64,000 nt of DNA, taken from NCBI GenBank assembly GCA_016931295.1, contig JAFGEZ010000005.1:36152-100151 (forward strand), given 5' to 3'. This document shows positions 27,003 through 35,735 of the stretch, one piece after another. Source of the DNA: Candidatus Krumholzibacteriota bacterium. GTDB taxonomy: Bacteria > Krumholzibacteriota > Krumholzibacteriia > Krumholzibacteriales > Krumholzibacteriaceae. The position numbers and the translations under genes are program-made. The notes under the pieces were generated by a model. It ran no database searches and was not told the origin of the DNA. It saw only the letters and a list, made by a program, of their open reading frames with translations. How positions within the stretch are numbered: the first letter of the stretch is position 1; the number at the start of each line of letters is the position of its first letter.

Positions 27003-27665
27003 CTACATGAAACCCACCTCGACGCCGGCGAAGTACTGGATGTATTCGGGGTGGATCTTCTCGGCGTCGGGACCGAGCTGCTGCGGCACGGAAAAGCTCT
27101 TGAGGAACTTCGCCCCGCCGTCGATCCAGACGCGGTCGTGCACCTTGATCTCGAGGCCCAGCGAGAAATCGAAGCCGAACGCCACCTCGGACTCTTTCTC
27201 GAGATTCTGCCGGATCTCGTTCTCGTAATCCCTGTCGTCGGGGATGACGACGTCGGTCGAGATGCTGTAGTAGACGAGGGCGATGCTGGCCCCGGCGTAG
27301 GGGCGGAGCATCCCGCGTCCCTGAGGCCCGACCCGCCCCCCCACGTAGAAGCGCGAGAACCACTGGTTCGTCTGCTGCTCGATCCTGAGCCCCGTGACGC
27401 GGTCGCGGAACTCCGTCGTCTGGCTCAGCATGTTGGCGACGTCGAAACCGGCCGTGGCGGCGAAGAGCCCCTGGCCCGGCGGCACGAAGACGGCGTAGAA
27501 TCCCCCGCCCCAGCTGGCCTTGCTGAAATCCTCCGCGTCGGCGCCCTCGGGCTCCATCCGCACGACGCGCAGCCCCCCGCGGATGCTCATCGCCGCGAGC
27601 GGCGCGCTGGCCGCGAAAACGAGAACGAGTGCGAGAACGAGCGCGTTCCGTGTCCGATGCTTCAT
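27003..27665 (-). CDS. Outer-membrane beta-barrel-like protein, unknown function
   Basis: 220 aa. A signal peptide (ALVLALVLVFAASAPLAA) is followed by alternating amphipathic strands: GGLRVVRM, GGGFYAVFVPP, LFAATAGFDVANML, FYVGGRVG, MLRPYAGASIALVYYSIS, VAFGFDFSLGLEIKV, VWIDGGAKFL. The protein ends in VEVGFM, an aromatic near the C-terminus as in barrels. The size fits an 8-stranded OmpX/OmpW-type barrel. The start at 27665 has CAAGGAGG 7 nt upstream. It is divergent from the beta-helix gene at 27869. Confidence 0.72.
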   Translation of the reverse strand: MKHRTRNALVLALVLVFAASAPLAAMSIRGGLRVVRMEPEGADAEDFSKASWGGGFYAVFVPPGQGLFAATAGFDVANMLSQTTEFRDRVTGLRIEQQTNQWFSRFYVGGRVGPQGRGMLRPYAGASIALVYYSISTDVVIPDDRDYENEIRQNLEKESEVAFGFDFSLGLEIKVHDRVWIDGGAKFLKSFSVPQQLGPDAEKIHPEYIQYFAGVEVGFM

Positions 27666-27687
27666 GCGGCAACCTCCTTGCCGCCGC

Positions 27688-27716
27688 ATCATGGCACGGA
27701 TCGCGCCCCCGCGCAA
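27688..27716 (-). promoter_or_regulatory. Promoter of the outer-membrane barrel gene
   Basis: On the minus strand, TTGCGC (27716-27711), 17-bp spacer, CATGAT (27693-27688), 22 nt from the start codon. Confidence 0.5.
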
Positions 27717-27868
27717 CCGGGTTCGCCCCCGCGCGGCGATCCGGCAAACGAATCGGCCCGCCCCGGGCCGGAACATTTTCCCGCGGGCGAGCGTATGACA
27801 AGGTGCGCGGCGATCGGCGCGCGAGGCTGGCGCCTGCCATTCCCCACCCGACGAACACGGAGTCGCCC

Positions 27869-29050
27869 ATGGGTCGATCCGCAGATCCCCCTTCGTTGCG
27901 CGCGGCGGCCGCCTGCGCCCTCCTGCTCGCCGCCGCGGTCCTTGCATCACCCGCCGGCGGCGCGACCTGGCGCGTCGCCGTCGACGGCTCCGGCGACCTG
28001 CCGACGCTCCAGGCGGCGATCGACACGGCGCAGGCCGGCGACACCGTCCTCGTCGGGCCGGGCGTCTGGTCGTGGACCGGCCAGGGAACGGGCGACGAGA
28101 GGGGATTCATCCGGTTCCTCGACCGCAGCGAGGGCTTCGTCGTCAGGAGCGAGGCGGGGCCGGCGGCGACGATCCTCGACGCCGAGGGAATGAGCCGCGT
28201 CGTCTACCTGCACGGGATGAACCACATCACGTTCGAGGGCTTCACGATCCGCGGCGGCGAGGCGGGGGACTGGGGCGACCGCTGCGGCGGCGGGTTCTTC
28301 ACGCACATCGCCTACGACACGATCCGCGACTGCGTCTTCGAGGACAACCGCGCCGAGTTCGGCGGGGGTTTCAGCTGCTCGGTGAGCCGCGGCGTCCTCA
28401 TCGAGGACTGCGTCTTCACGCACAACGAATCGACGCGGCACGGCGGCGCCGTCGCCTTCGGCCTCTCCAACGCGAGCTCGATCGTGCGGAACTGCATCGT
28501 CACGGACAACACCGCCGAGGACGGAGCGGGAATCCTCTCCTACTACTCGACGGTCACCGTCGACCGCTGCGTCGTCGCCGGCAACGAGGCGAGCGTCGGC
28601 GGGGGCGGCATCCTCGTCTGCGGCGAGGGCTCCTGCGACGTTTTGCGCTCGACGATCTGCGGCAACCGCGCCCCCGCCGGCGACGGCATCGAGGTGCGGG
28701 ACATCTCGATCCTCTCCTGCGAAAAGAGCATCGTCGCCTTCAACCGCGGCGACGGGATCGCCGCCGCCCCGTCGGCGACCGCCGTCGTCGGCTGCTGCTG
28801 CCTCTGGGGAAACGACGCGGGCGACGCCTTGCCGCCGGGAGCGGTCGACGGCGGCGGCAACCTCTTCATCGATCCTTTCTTCTGCGGGCTCGAGGCCGGC
28901 GACTACCTGCTGCGAAGCGATTCTCCCTGCCTGCCCGTCAACAACCCGAACGGGATCTTCTGCCAGCTCATCGGGGCCCTCCCGGAGGGCTGCGGCTCGA
29001 CGGCGGTCGAGCGGCGGAGCTGGGGCGCGATCAAGCGCTCCGTGCGCTGA
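27869..29050 (+). CDS. Secreted single-module parallel beta-helix protein with SWGAIK C-terminal tag
   Basis: 393 aa. A signal peptide is followed by one pectin-lyase-like module opened by DGSGDLPTLQAAIDTAQAGD and closed by CQLIGALPEGCG. Both motifs match the modules of the giant protein at the left edge. The rungs are of the type 'IRDCVFEDNRAEFGGGFSC' and are Cys-rich. The protein ends VERRSWGAIKRSVR instead of carrying a FlgD-like domain. It is therefore a single-module relative that uses the short alternative tag. The start at 27869 has CGGAG 7 nt upstream. No lyase catalytic residues are evident. Surface attachment or glycan binding is possible. Confidence 0.83.
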   Translation: MGRSADPPSLRAAAACALLLAAAVLASPAGGATWRVAVDGSGDLPTLQAAIDTAQAGDTVLVGPGVWSWTGQGTGDERGFIRFLDRSEGFVVRSEAGPAATILDAEGMSRVVYLHGMNHITFEGFTIRGGEAGDWGDRCGGGFFTHIAYDTIRDCVFEDNRAEFGGGFSCSVSRGVLIEDCVFTHNESTRHGGAVAFGLSNASSIVRNCIVTDNTAEDGAGILSYYSTVTVDRCVVAGNEASVGGGGILVCGEGSCDVLRSTICGNRAPAGDGIEVRDISILSCEKSIVAFNRGDGIAAAPSATAVVGCCCLWGNDAGDALPPGAVDGGGNLFIDPFFCGLEAGDYLLRSDSPCLPVNNPNGIFCQLIGALPEGCGSTAVERRSWGAIKRSVR

Positions 29051-29063
29051 CGCTGCAGCCCGC

Positions 29064-29092
29064 TTTCCCCGGCCTCTCCGCCGTGCTATACT
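29064..29092 (+). promoter_or_regulatory. -10 (and weak -35) of the leaderless-type gene at 29104
   Basis: TATACT at 29087-29092, preceded by GTGC; weak TTTCCC 17 bp upstream. The -10 ends 11 nt before the ATG and no Shine-Dalgarno is present. Confidence 0.5.
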
Positions 29093-29103
29093 CTGAAACG
29101 GAC

Positions 29104-30333
29104 ATGTGCACGAACCGCAACCGGCATACCGTTCCCCGCAGCGTCGCGCTCCTCGCCGCGCTCCTCCTCGTCGCCATCGCGGCGACGCGGGCGCCGGCGG
29201 CCGGCTGGCAGACCGAGACGCGCCTCACCGACGACCCGGCCGTCTCCTACACCGCCCCGAACAACGGCAAGTGGCTCGCCGTCGACGCGGCGGGCCGCCT
29301 GCACGTCGTCTGGGTGGACGAGCGGGACCGGAACCGCGAGATCTACCACCTCGTCCGCGAGGGCGGCGCCTGGTCGGCGCCCGAGCGTCTCACCGCCGAC
29401 GCGGCCCCGTCGGCGCGGCCCGTGCTCGCCCTCGACGCGCTGGGACGCCTCCACCTCGTCTGGAACGACAGCCGCGACGGCAACAAGGAGATCTACCACC
29501 GCGTCTGGAACGGCTCCTGGGGGGCGGAGACGCGCGTGACGGAGACGACGGGCGACTCCTTCGCCTCGTCGATCGCCGCCGACGGCACGCGCATCCACCT
29601 CGTCTACAACGAGGACGCGGGCGGCCACCTCGAGATCCGCTACCGCGTCTTCGACCTCGCCTTCTGGTCGGCGGCCGAGGCGCTGACCGACGCGGGGGAC
29701 GGCGACCGGATGGTTCCCTCCCTCGCCGTCGGTCCCGGCGGCGTCGTGCACGTCGTCTGGTGGGACACCCGCGAGGAACCGCCCGGCAGCGCGGCGGGCA
29801 AGATCTTCTACCGCCGCCTCGACGGGGCATGGGGCCCCGAGGAGCTCGTCTCCGACCCGGCCGCCGACGCGATGCGCCCGAGCGTGGCCGTCGCCCCGGA
29901 CGGCGCCGTCCATGTCGCCTGGATCGACGTCGCCGCCGTCCACGAACAGATCGCGTGGCGCCGGCGCGGACCGGCGGGATGGGACCCGGCCGCCGTCGTC
30001 ACCTCCGGCGACTTCACCCACTACCACCCGAGCCTCGACGCGGACGGGGAGGAGATCGTCCTCGTCTACTGGGCGGCGACACCGTCGGCCGAGCTGCCGG
30101 GCGTCTTCTTCCGCCGCCTCGCCGCGGGAGCGTGGAGCGGAGAGCTCAGGATCTCCGGCCCCCTCTCCCGCGCGAGCCTCTGCTGCCTCCGCGCCGCGGG
30201 CGGCGGCGATCTCCACGTCGGGTGGGTCGACGAACGCGACGGCAACATGGAGATCTACCACCGCGAATTCCTCCCGGACACGACAGCCGTCGACGAGGCG
30301 ACCTGGAGCGGCGTCAAGGGACTGCTCCGCTGA
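29104..30333 (+). CDS. Secreted sialidase-like beta-propeller protein with TWSGVKGLLR tag
   Basis: 409 aa. A signal peptide (ALLAALLLVAIAATRAPAA) is followed by about six repeats of the form 'DAAGRLHVVWVDERDRNREIYH' / 'W...RLT', a BNR/sialidase-like propeller pattern. The Arg triad and Asp/Tyr of real sialidases cannot be recognised. The last residues are DEATWSGVKGLLR, the third example here of a Trp-x-x-x-Lys...Arg terminal tag. The gene begins 53 nt after the beta-helix gene but has its own -10 directly before the ATG. The protein is probably exported and surface-attached; its ligand is unknown. Confidence 0.78.
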   Translation: MCTNRNRHTVPRSVALLAALLLVAIAATRAPAAGWQTETRLTDDPAVSYTAPNNGKWLAVDAAGRLHVVWVDERDRNREIYHLVREGGAWSAPERLTADAAPSARPVLALDALGRLHLVWNDSRDGNKEIYHRVWNGSWGAETRVTETTGDSFASSIAADGTRIHLVYNEDAGGHLEIRYRVFDLAFWSAAEALTDAGDGDRMVPSLAVGPGGVVHVVWWDTREEPPGSAAGKIFYRRLDGAWGPEELVSDPAADAMRPSVAVAPDGAVHVAWIDVAAVHEQIAWRRRGPAGWDPAAVVTSGDFTHYHPSLDADGEEIVLVYWAATPSAELPGVFFRRLAAGAWSGELRISGPLSRASLCCLRAAGGGDLHVGWVDERDGNMEIYHREFLPDTTAVDEATWSGVKGLLR

Positions 30334-30393
30334 CCTCGGGCGAACGACCGCAACGGGCAATCCCCTCCAATATATCGAGATCCACCTGTCATG

Positions 30394-30423
30394 TTGAAAG
30401 ATGCGTGCCGCTTCTGTTATAAT
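30394..30423 (+). promoter_or_regulatory. Promoter of the multihaem cytochrome gene
   Basis: TTGAAA, 18-bp spacer, consensus TATAAT; start codon at 30480 with GGGGGGA upstream. Confidence 0.75.
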
Positions 30424-30479
30424 TACGAATCAATACGAATTACAGGCGTCATGTCTCAACGCACAACGGGGGGAATGCC

Positions 30480-33164
30480 ATGCCGGGACTGAACGCTCGG
30501 CCGCGATTCGCCGGACCGCGGGCCGTTCTCGTTCTCGCGATCATCGGTACCGTCACCGTCTCGATGATCCTCGCACCCGACTCCCGCGCGAGGAACCCCT
30601 TCCGGAAAGCGTTCTTCGACGTCTATCCCGAGGCCACCGGGAGCGTTCTCGACGATTTGCCGAGCAACGCCGGGCACTGCGGCGTCTGCCATTTCGACTT
30701 CGCCGGGAGCGGGCAGCGCAATCCCTTCGGCCTCGCCGTGGAGGTGGGGCTCAACAACGGCCTCACCGCGACCGAGGCGATCCTCGCCGTGAGCGAGGTC
30801 GACTCCGACGCCGACGGCTTCCGCAACCGGATCGAGGCCTCCGACATCGTCAACTTCTCCAATACGCCCACATTCCCCGGCTACACGGCAGGCAACTACC
30901 ACCTCGCCCTCAACGTGGTCGTCTCCGAGATCCTCCCCTACGTCACCCCCGCGGGCGCGACCGACACGATTGCCCCGGCCGTGACGGTCCATTCGCCGAG
31001 CGGCGGCGAGGTGGCGCAGGCCGAGAGCTACTTCGCCATCTCCTACACGGCCGAGGACGCGAGCGGCATCTCCGCGATCGACGTCTATCTCTCCGGCGAC
31101 GGCGGCGCCTCGTGGCTGCCCGTCGCGTCGAACGAGCCGGCCGGCACCGGATTCTCGTGGTTCGTGCCGAACCGTCCGGGACCGGCGAGCCGTATCCGGG
31201 TGGTCGCGTGGGACAACGCCGGCAACCCCGGCGTCGGCGAGAGCGGCGCCGACTTCACGATCGAGGGACGGACGGACGGCGCCGTGCCGACGACGATGCG
31301 CGACATGGACATGAGCGGCACCCAACCGCACGAGGGGGCGATCCTCGACGACCCGGACCTCTCCTGCGCCACCTGCCACGGCAACTACGACACGGCGAAC
31401 GAGGCGTGGTACAACTGGCGCGGCAGCATGATGGGGCAGGCGGCCCGCGATCCCTTCTTCTTCGCCTGCATGGCGGTCGCCGAGCAGGACGCCCCGTCGG
31501 TGGGCGATCTCTGCATCCGCTGTCACTCCCCCGGCGGCTGGCAGGAAGGACGGTCGACCGACACCGGCGGCGATCTCCTGAACGTCAAGGACCGCCACGG
31601 CGTGCAGTGCGACTTCTGCCACCGCATCGTCGATCACGAGTACGACCCGGGGATCGATCCCGTCGAGGACGAGGCGGTCCTTGCCGGCATCGACCCGCTT
31701 CCGCTCGCACCGGCGAACGGCCAGTTCATCAACGACCCGGCGCCGATCAGGCGTGGGCCCTACGCCGACGCCCTCGCCGCCCACCAGTTCGTCGAGTCTC
31801 CCTACCACCGGTCGGCCGACCTGTGCGGGATCTGCCACGACGTGAGCAGCCCCGTCTATTCCCGGCTGACGACCCTGGACTACGCGCCGAACGCCTTCGA
31901 CGAGGGGCATCCCGACATGGACCTGCGCAACATGATGCCCATCGAGCGCACCTACAGCGAGTGGTCGGAGAGCGAGTACGCATCGACCGGCGTCTACGCG
32001 CCCCAGTTCGCCGGCGCCAAGCCGGACGGCTACGTCTCGACCTGCCAGGACTGCCACATGCGCGACGTCGTCGCGAAGGGGGCGGCGGCGGACGGCCGGA
32101 CGCGCGAGGATCTCGGCCTCCACGATTTCACCGGCGGCAACACGTTCGTCACCGATATCATCCGGCAGTTCTACCCCGACGAGGTCGACCAGGCCCAGCT
32201 CGACGCGGCCACGCTGCGGGCGCGCACGATGCTGCAGCTCGCCGCCGCGGTGGAGCTGACGCCCGAGGAGTTCGGCGTGACGGTGCGGGTGACGAACGAG
32301 ACGGGTCACAAGCTCCCCTCCGGCTATCCCGAGGGCCGGCGGATGTGGCTGCACGTCCGGGCGATCGACGCGTCGGGCCGGACCGTCTTCGAATCGGGCG
32401 CGTACGACCTCGCGACGGCCGACCTCGTCCACGACACGCAGATCAAGGTCTACGAGATCCACCCGGGGATCAGCCCCGCCCTGTCCGAGATCGTCGATAT
32501 CCCCGCGGGAAAGAGCTTCCACTTCGTGCTGAACGACACGATCTACTCGGACAACCGCATCCCGCCGCGCGGGTTCACCAACGCCGGGTTCGAGGGGATC
32601 CAGTCGCCCCCGGTCGCCTACGCGTACGCCGACGGGCAGTACTGGGACGAGACGCCCTACCGGCTTCCCTCGACCGCCGACTCGGTGATCGTCACCCTCC
32701 TCTACCAGTCGACGAGCAGGGAGTACGTGGAGTTCCTCCGCGACGAGAACCGGACGAACAGTGCCGGCCAGACGCTCTACGACGCATGGGTCGCCCAGGG
32801 CATGAATCCCCCCGAGACGATGGCCGCCGCGCGCGCCGCCGTCAACGTGACGGTGACCGGCGCCGACGACGCCCCCCCCGTGCCCTTCGTCTACGGCCTC
32901 GCGCAGAACTACCCCAATCCCTTCAATCCCGTCACGACGATCGCCTTCTCGCTCGCCGGCGAGGCGCGGGTCCGCATCGTCGCCTACGACGTCGCCGGAC
33001 GGATCGTGCGGACGCTGCTCGACGAGACGAGGGAGGCCGGACGCCACCGCGTGAACTGGGACGGACGGGACGACGCGGGCCGCGAACTCGCCTCGGGCAT
33101 CTACTTCCTACGGTACGACGCGGGCGGATTCCGCTTCACGAAGAAGGCGGTCCTGCTGAGATAA
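30480..33164 (+). CDS. Secreted six-haem c-type cytochrome with FlgD-like sorting tail
   Basis: 894 aa. The N-terminal hydrophobic segment (VLVLAIIGTVTVSMILA) exports it. Six CxxCH haem sites are present: CGVCH (67-71), CATCH (~297), CIRCH (~346), CDFCH (~377), CGICH (~450) and CQDCH (~522). Other histidines could be distal ligands. Between the first and second haem there is an Ig-like domain (AVTVHSPSGGEV...GASWLPV). After the haem region comes a beta-rich domain (ELTPEEFGVTVRVTNETGHKLP, as in cytochrome c554/NrfA-like secreted proteins). The tail has NYPNPFNPVTTI, GRIVRTL, ASGIYFLRY and KKAVLLR. It probably carries electrons at or beyond the outer membrane. Its redox partner is not in this window. 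Confidence 0.88.
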   Translation: MPGLNARPRFAGPRAVLVLAIIGTVTVSMILAPDSRARNPFRKAFFDVYPEATGSVLDDLPSNAGHCGVCHFDFAGSGQRNPFGLAVEVGLNNGLTATEAILAVSEVDSDADGFRNRIEASDIVNFSNTPTFPGYTAGNYHLALNVVVSEILPYVTPAGATDTIAPAVTVHSPSGGEVAQAESYFAISYTAEDASGISAIDVYLSGDGGASWLPVASNEPAGTGFSWFVPNRPGPASRIRVVAWDNAGNPGVGESGADFTIEGRTDGAVPTTMRDMDMSGTQPHEGAILDDPDLSCATCHGNYDTANEAWYNWRGSMMGQAARDPFFFACMAVAEQDAPSVGDLCIRCHSPGGWQEGRSTDTGGDLLNVKDRHGVQCDFCHRIVDHEYDPGIDPVEDEAVLAGIDPLPLAPANGQFINDPAPIRRGPYADALAAHQFVESPYHRSADLCGICHDVSSPVYSRLTTLDYAPNAFDEGHPDMDLRNMMPIERTYSEWSESEYASTGVYAPQFAGAKPDGYVSTCQDCHMRDVVAKGAAADGRTREDLGLHDFTGGNTFVTDIIRQFYPDEVDQAQLDAATLRARTMLQLAAAVELTPEEFGVTVRVTNETGHKLPSGYPEGRRMWLHVRAIDASGRTVFESGAYDLATADLVHDTQIKVYEIHPGISPALSEIVDIPAGKSFHFVLNDTIYSDNRIPPRGFTNAGFEGIQSPPVAYAYADGQYWDETPYRLPSTADSVIVTLLYQSTSREYVEFLRDENRTNSAGQTLYDAWVAQGMNPPETMAAARAAVNVTVTGADDAPPVPFVYGLAQNYPNPFNPVTTIAFSLAGEARVRIVAYDVAGRIVRTLLDETREAGRHRVNWDGRDDAGRELASGIYFLRYDAGGFRFTKKAVLLR

Positions 33165-33254
33165 GGGCAGACGGGCGGAGGCGGCGCGTTCCGGGTGCGA
33201 CGGCGGCGGATGCGACCGAAACCGTCGCCGCTTCGCGTGCGCCGATCCCGCGCA

Positions 33255-33284
33255 TTGCCTCCAACGCGTCGCGTCTGGTATAAT
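33255..33284 (+). promoter_or_regulatory. Promoter of the CBM6-like gene
   Basis: TTGCCT, 18-bp spacer, TATAAT (33279-33284). Only 9 nt separate the -10 from the ATG and no Shine-Dalgarno is present. Confidence 0.65.
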
Positions 33285-33293
33285 CCGGGTACG

Positions 33294-34088
33294 ATGCGAT
33301 ACGCCATGCACATGCTCCTCGCCGCCCTGCTCGCCGCTGCCGGGGCCGTTCCCGCCGGCGCCCAGACGATCGAGATCGAGGCCGAGGCGTACGACGCCTG
33401 CCTCGACCTCGGCGGCACGGCGATCGGGACGGCGCTCGATCCCGACTGCAGCGGCAACTACCTGCTCGAGGGGCTCGACGTCGCCGGGGAATGGACCGAG
33501 TACCACGTCGCAGCCCTCGAGCCCGGCATCTACCAGCCGCGCCTCGTCTGCCGGGGAAACAGCGCCGAGGCCTACCGCCTCGTCCTCGTCGTGACGGGCG
33601 ACGTCTCGGGGGCGGCCGACACGACGGAGTTTCTCTTCACCGGCGTCGGCTACGGCTGATCGAGCCTGCTGACCGTCGCCGGGAGCGACGTCGTCGAGCT
33701 GCCCGAGGCCGCCTGCACCGTTTGCCTGCGCTGCGTCGAGGACCATTTCTTCCAGGCGGACCGCATCGTCTTCACATTCCTGTCGCACACGGGAGGCGAT
33801 CCGACTCCCGCCGCCCGCGCGGCGCTGGGCGTCTATCCGAACCCCTTCAACCCGTCGACCGTCGTCCGCTTCAGCCTCCCCGCGGCGGGGAGGGCCGTCG
33901 TCACCGTCCACGACGCGGCGGGGCGCGAGATCGCGCGGCTCGCCGACGAGTGGCTTTCGGAGGGGGAACACGTCCGGAACTGGGACGGACGGGACCGATC
34001 GGGGCGCCCGGCGGCCTCGGGCGTCTACGTCTGCCGCCTCGCGGCGGGTGGCCCGGTCGTCTCGCGAAAGATGGTGCTGCTCAGGTGA
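33294..34088 (+). pseudogene. CBM6-like secreted protein with FlgD-like tail, interrupted by in-frame TGA
   Basis: A signal peptide (MLLAALLAAAGAVPAGAQ) is followed by a CBM6/35-like sandwich (IEIEAEAYDAC, GEWTEYHVAALEPGIYQPRL, TGVGYG). The frame stops at TGA 33657-33659 after 121 codons. The same frame then continues without a shift for 142 codons (SSLLTVAGSDVVEL, IVFTFL, then GVYPNPFNPSTVV, ASGVYVCRL, KMVLLR). CBM6 domains usually have Trp at this point ('tGgW'), so TGG to TGA is the simplest reading: a nonsense mutation, a sequence error or readthrough. TGA ends many other genes here, so UGA is not reassigned. The stop overlaps the znuA-like GTG. Confidence 0.75.
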
Positions 34089-34957
34089 CACGTACCTCGC
34101 TCATCGCCCTCGCCGCCTTCCTCGCCGCCCTCGCCGCAGGCTGCGGCGGGGCGCCGGACGGCGACCGGCTCGGCGTCGTCGTCTCGATCCCCCCGCAGGC
34201 CCAGTTCGTCGAGCGCATCGGCGGCGACCTCGTCCACGTGACGGTGATGGTGCCGTCCGGCGCGAGCCCTCACCAGTACGAGCCATCCCCCTCGCAGCTC
34301 GCCGCCGTCGCCGACGCGGCCCTCTACGTGGCCGTGGGATCGGGGATCGAGTTCGAGATCGCCTGGCTCGACCGGATCCGTTCGGCCAACCCGGACATCC
34401 CGCTCGTCGTGTCGGCCGAGGGCATCGAGCCGGCGCCCGCCTCGGCGCACGTCGCGGGCGGCGAGGCGCCGGAGACGGACACCCACGTGTGGGTTTCCCC
34501 CCGGAACGCCGCCGTCATGGCCCGGAATACCTGCGACGGGCTCGTCGCCGTCGATCCGGCGCACGCCGGGCGGTACGAGGCTGGCCTCGACTCCCTTCTC
34601 GCCGAGCTCGACGCGCTCGACCGGGCGATCCGCGCGTCCCTCGCGAACGCGAGCCGGCGGCGCTTCCTCGTGTACCATCCCTCGTGGGGATACTTCGCCC
34701 GCGACTACGGGCTCGAGCAGATCGCGATCGAGCACGAGGGAAAGGAGCCGTCCGCGCGAGGTATCGCCGAGCTCGTGGAAACGGCGCGCCGGCTCGGCAT
34801 CGTGGTGATCTTCGCCTCCCCGCAGTTCACCGTCCGGAGCGCGGAGATCGTCGCGCGAGAGATCGGCGGACGGGTCGTTTTCGTCGATCCGCTCGGCCGC
34901 GACTACCTCGCGACGATGCGGGCGGCGGCCGAAGCTTTTGGTGCATCCCTCGAGTGA
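34085..34957 (+). CDS. znuA: Zinc/manganese ABC transporter substrate-binding lipoprotein (ZnuA/TroA family)
   Basis: 290 aa from a GTG overlapping the previous stop (GTGA). The signal peptide ends in lipobox LAAGC. Family motifs are VVVSIPPQAQFVERIGGD, VPSGASPHQYEPSPSQL (first metal His), DTHVWVSPRNA (second His), YHPSWGYFARDYGL (third His) and FVDPLGRDYLATMR (Asp). The His-rich loop typical of ZnuA is missing; only SAHVAGGEAPETDTH is found, so Mn or Zn is equally possible. It should bind the metal in the periplasm and hand it to the permease encoded by the next genes. The importer is complete: binding protein, ATPase, permease. Confidence 0.87.
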   Translation: MTRTSLIALAAFLAALAAGCGGAPDGDRLGVVVSIPPQAQFVERIGGDLVHVTVMVPSGASPHQYEPSPSQLAAVADAALYVAVGSGIEFEIAWLDRIRSANPDIPLVVSAEGIEPAPASAHVAGGEAPETDTHVWVSPRNAAVMARNTCDGLVAVDPAHAGRYEAGLDSLLAELDALDRAIRASLANASRRRFLVYHPSWGYFARDYGLEQIAIEHEGKEPSARGIAELVETARRLGIVVIFASPQFTVRSAEIVAREIGGRVVFVDPLGRDYLATMRAAAEAFGASLE

Positions 34958-34963
34958 ACCTGC

Positions 34964-34969
34964 TAGAAT
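34964..34969 (+). promoter_or_regulatory. Possible -10 before znuC
   Basis: TAGAAT preceded by TGC, ending 7 nt before the ATG; no Shine-Dalgarno and no clear -35. Either a leaderless internal promoter or chance within the operon. Confidence 0.35.
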
Positions 34970-34976
34970 CCCGCGC

Positions 34977-35735
34977 ATGGAACGGGCGCCCATCGTCGAA
35001 CTGAAGAAGGTCTCCTGCTCCTTCGGGCGGCTCCTCGCCGTCGAGGATGTCGATCTCGTCGTGGGCGAACGCGACTTTCTCGGCATCATCGGCCCCAACG
35101 GCGGCGGCAAGACGACGATCCTGCGCATCATCCTCGGCCTCGTCGAGCCGGACCGGGGCAGCGTGCGCGTCTTCGGCGGCCCGCCGTCGGCGGGGCGCCG
35201 GCGGATCGGCTACGTCCCCCAGCTCTTCGACGTCGATCTGGCCTTTCCCGCGAGCGTGACGGACGTCGTTTTGATGGGACGGCTCGGCCACGCGCCCCTC
35301 GGCCGACGGTACGGGCGGGCGGACCTCGACGCGGCAGGCGAAGCGATCGGGCGGGTGGGGATGAGCGACCGGGCCGATCGCGCGATCGGCGAGCTCTCGG
35401 GGGGCGAACGCCAGCGAGCCCTCATCGCCCGCGCGCTCGCCGCCGACCCCGAGCTGCTGATCCTCGACGAGCCTGCCTCCAGCATCGACAGCCGCTGGCA
35501 GGCCGCCTTCTTCTCGATGCTGCGCGAGCTGAACGACCGCATGGCGATCATCCTCGTCACGCACGACGTCACGGCCCTCTCCGCCTACGTCGAGCAGGTG
35601 GCATGCCTCAACCGGAGGCTCTACTACCACGGATCGACCGCCGAGGGGATCGAGCACCTCGTCGAGACGTACGAGTGCCCGATCGAGATCATCGCCCACG
35701 GTGTGCCCCACCGCGTCCTGGGAGACCACGAGTGA
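34977..35735 (+). CDS. znuC: Zinc/manganese ABC transporter ATP-binding protein
   Basis: 252 aa. Walker A GPNGGGKTT (Gly replaces the more usual Ala), Q-loop YVPQLF, signature LSGGERQRALIARAL, Walker B LLILDEPAS and the switch His in ILVTHDVTALS. The D-loop reads SSIDS. It has the length and pattern of ZnuC/TroB ATPases and would work as a dimer on the permease. It starts 19 nt after the binding-protein gene and overlaps the permease gene by 4 nt (GTGA). Confidence 0.93.
   Translation: MERAPIVELKKVSCSFGRLLAVEDVDLVVGERDFLGIIGPNGGGKTTILRIILGLVEPDRGSVRVFGGPPSAGRRRIGYVPQLFDVDLAFPASVTDVVLMGRLGHAPLGRRYGRADLDAAGEAIGRVGMSDRADRAIGELSGGERQRALIARALAADPELLILDEPASSIDSRWQAAFFSMLRELNDRMAIILVTHDVTALSAYVEQVACLNRRLYYHGSTAEGIEHLVETYECPIEIIAHGVPHRVLGDHE

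Noticed and set aside
22651-27228. 1525-codon plus-strand frame overlapping the S74 and propeller genes in another frame
   Set aside because: Very Arg-rich out-of-frame translation. The correct frames show signal peptides, S74, Fn3 and tail motifs.
33657-33659. TGA as selenocysteine or as reassigned Trp codon
   Set aside because: No redox-type context or convincing SECIS hairpin follows, and TGA ends many intact genes here, so a TGG to TGA change is simpler.
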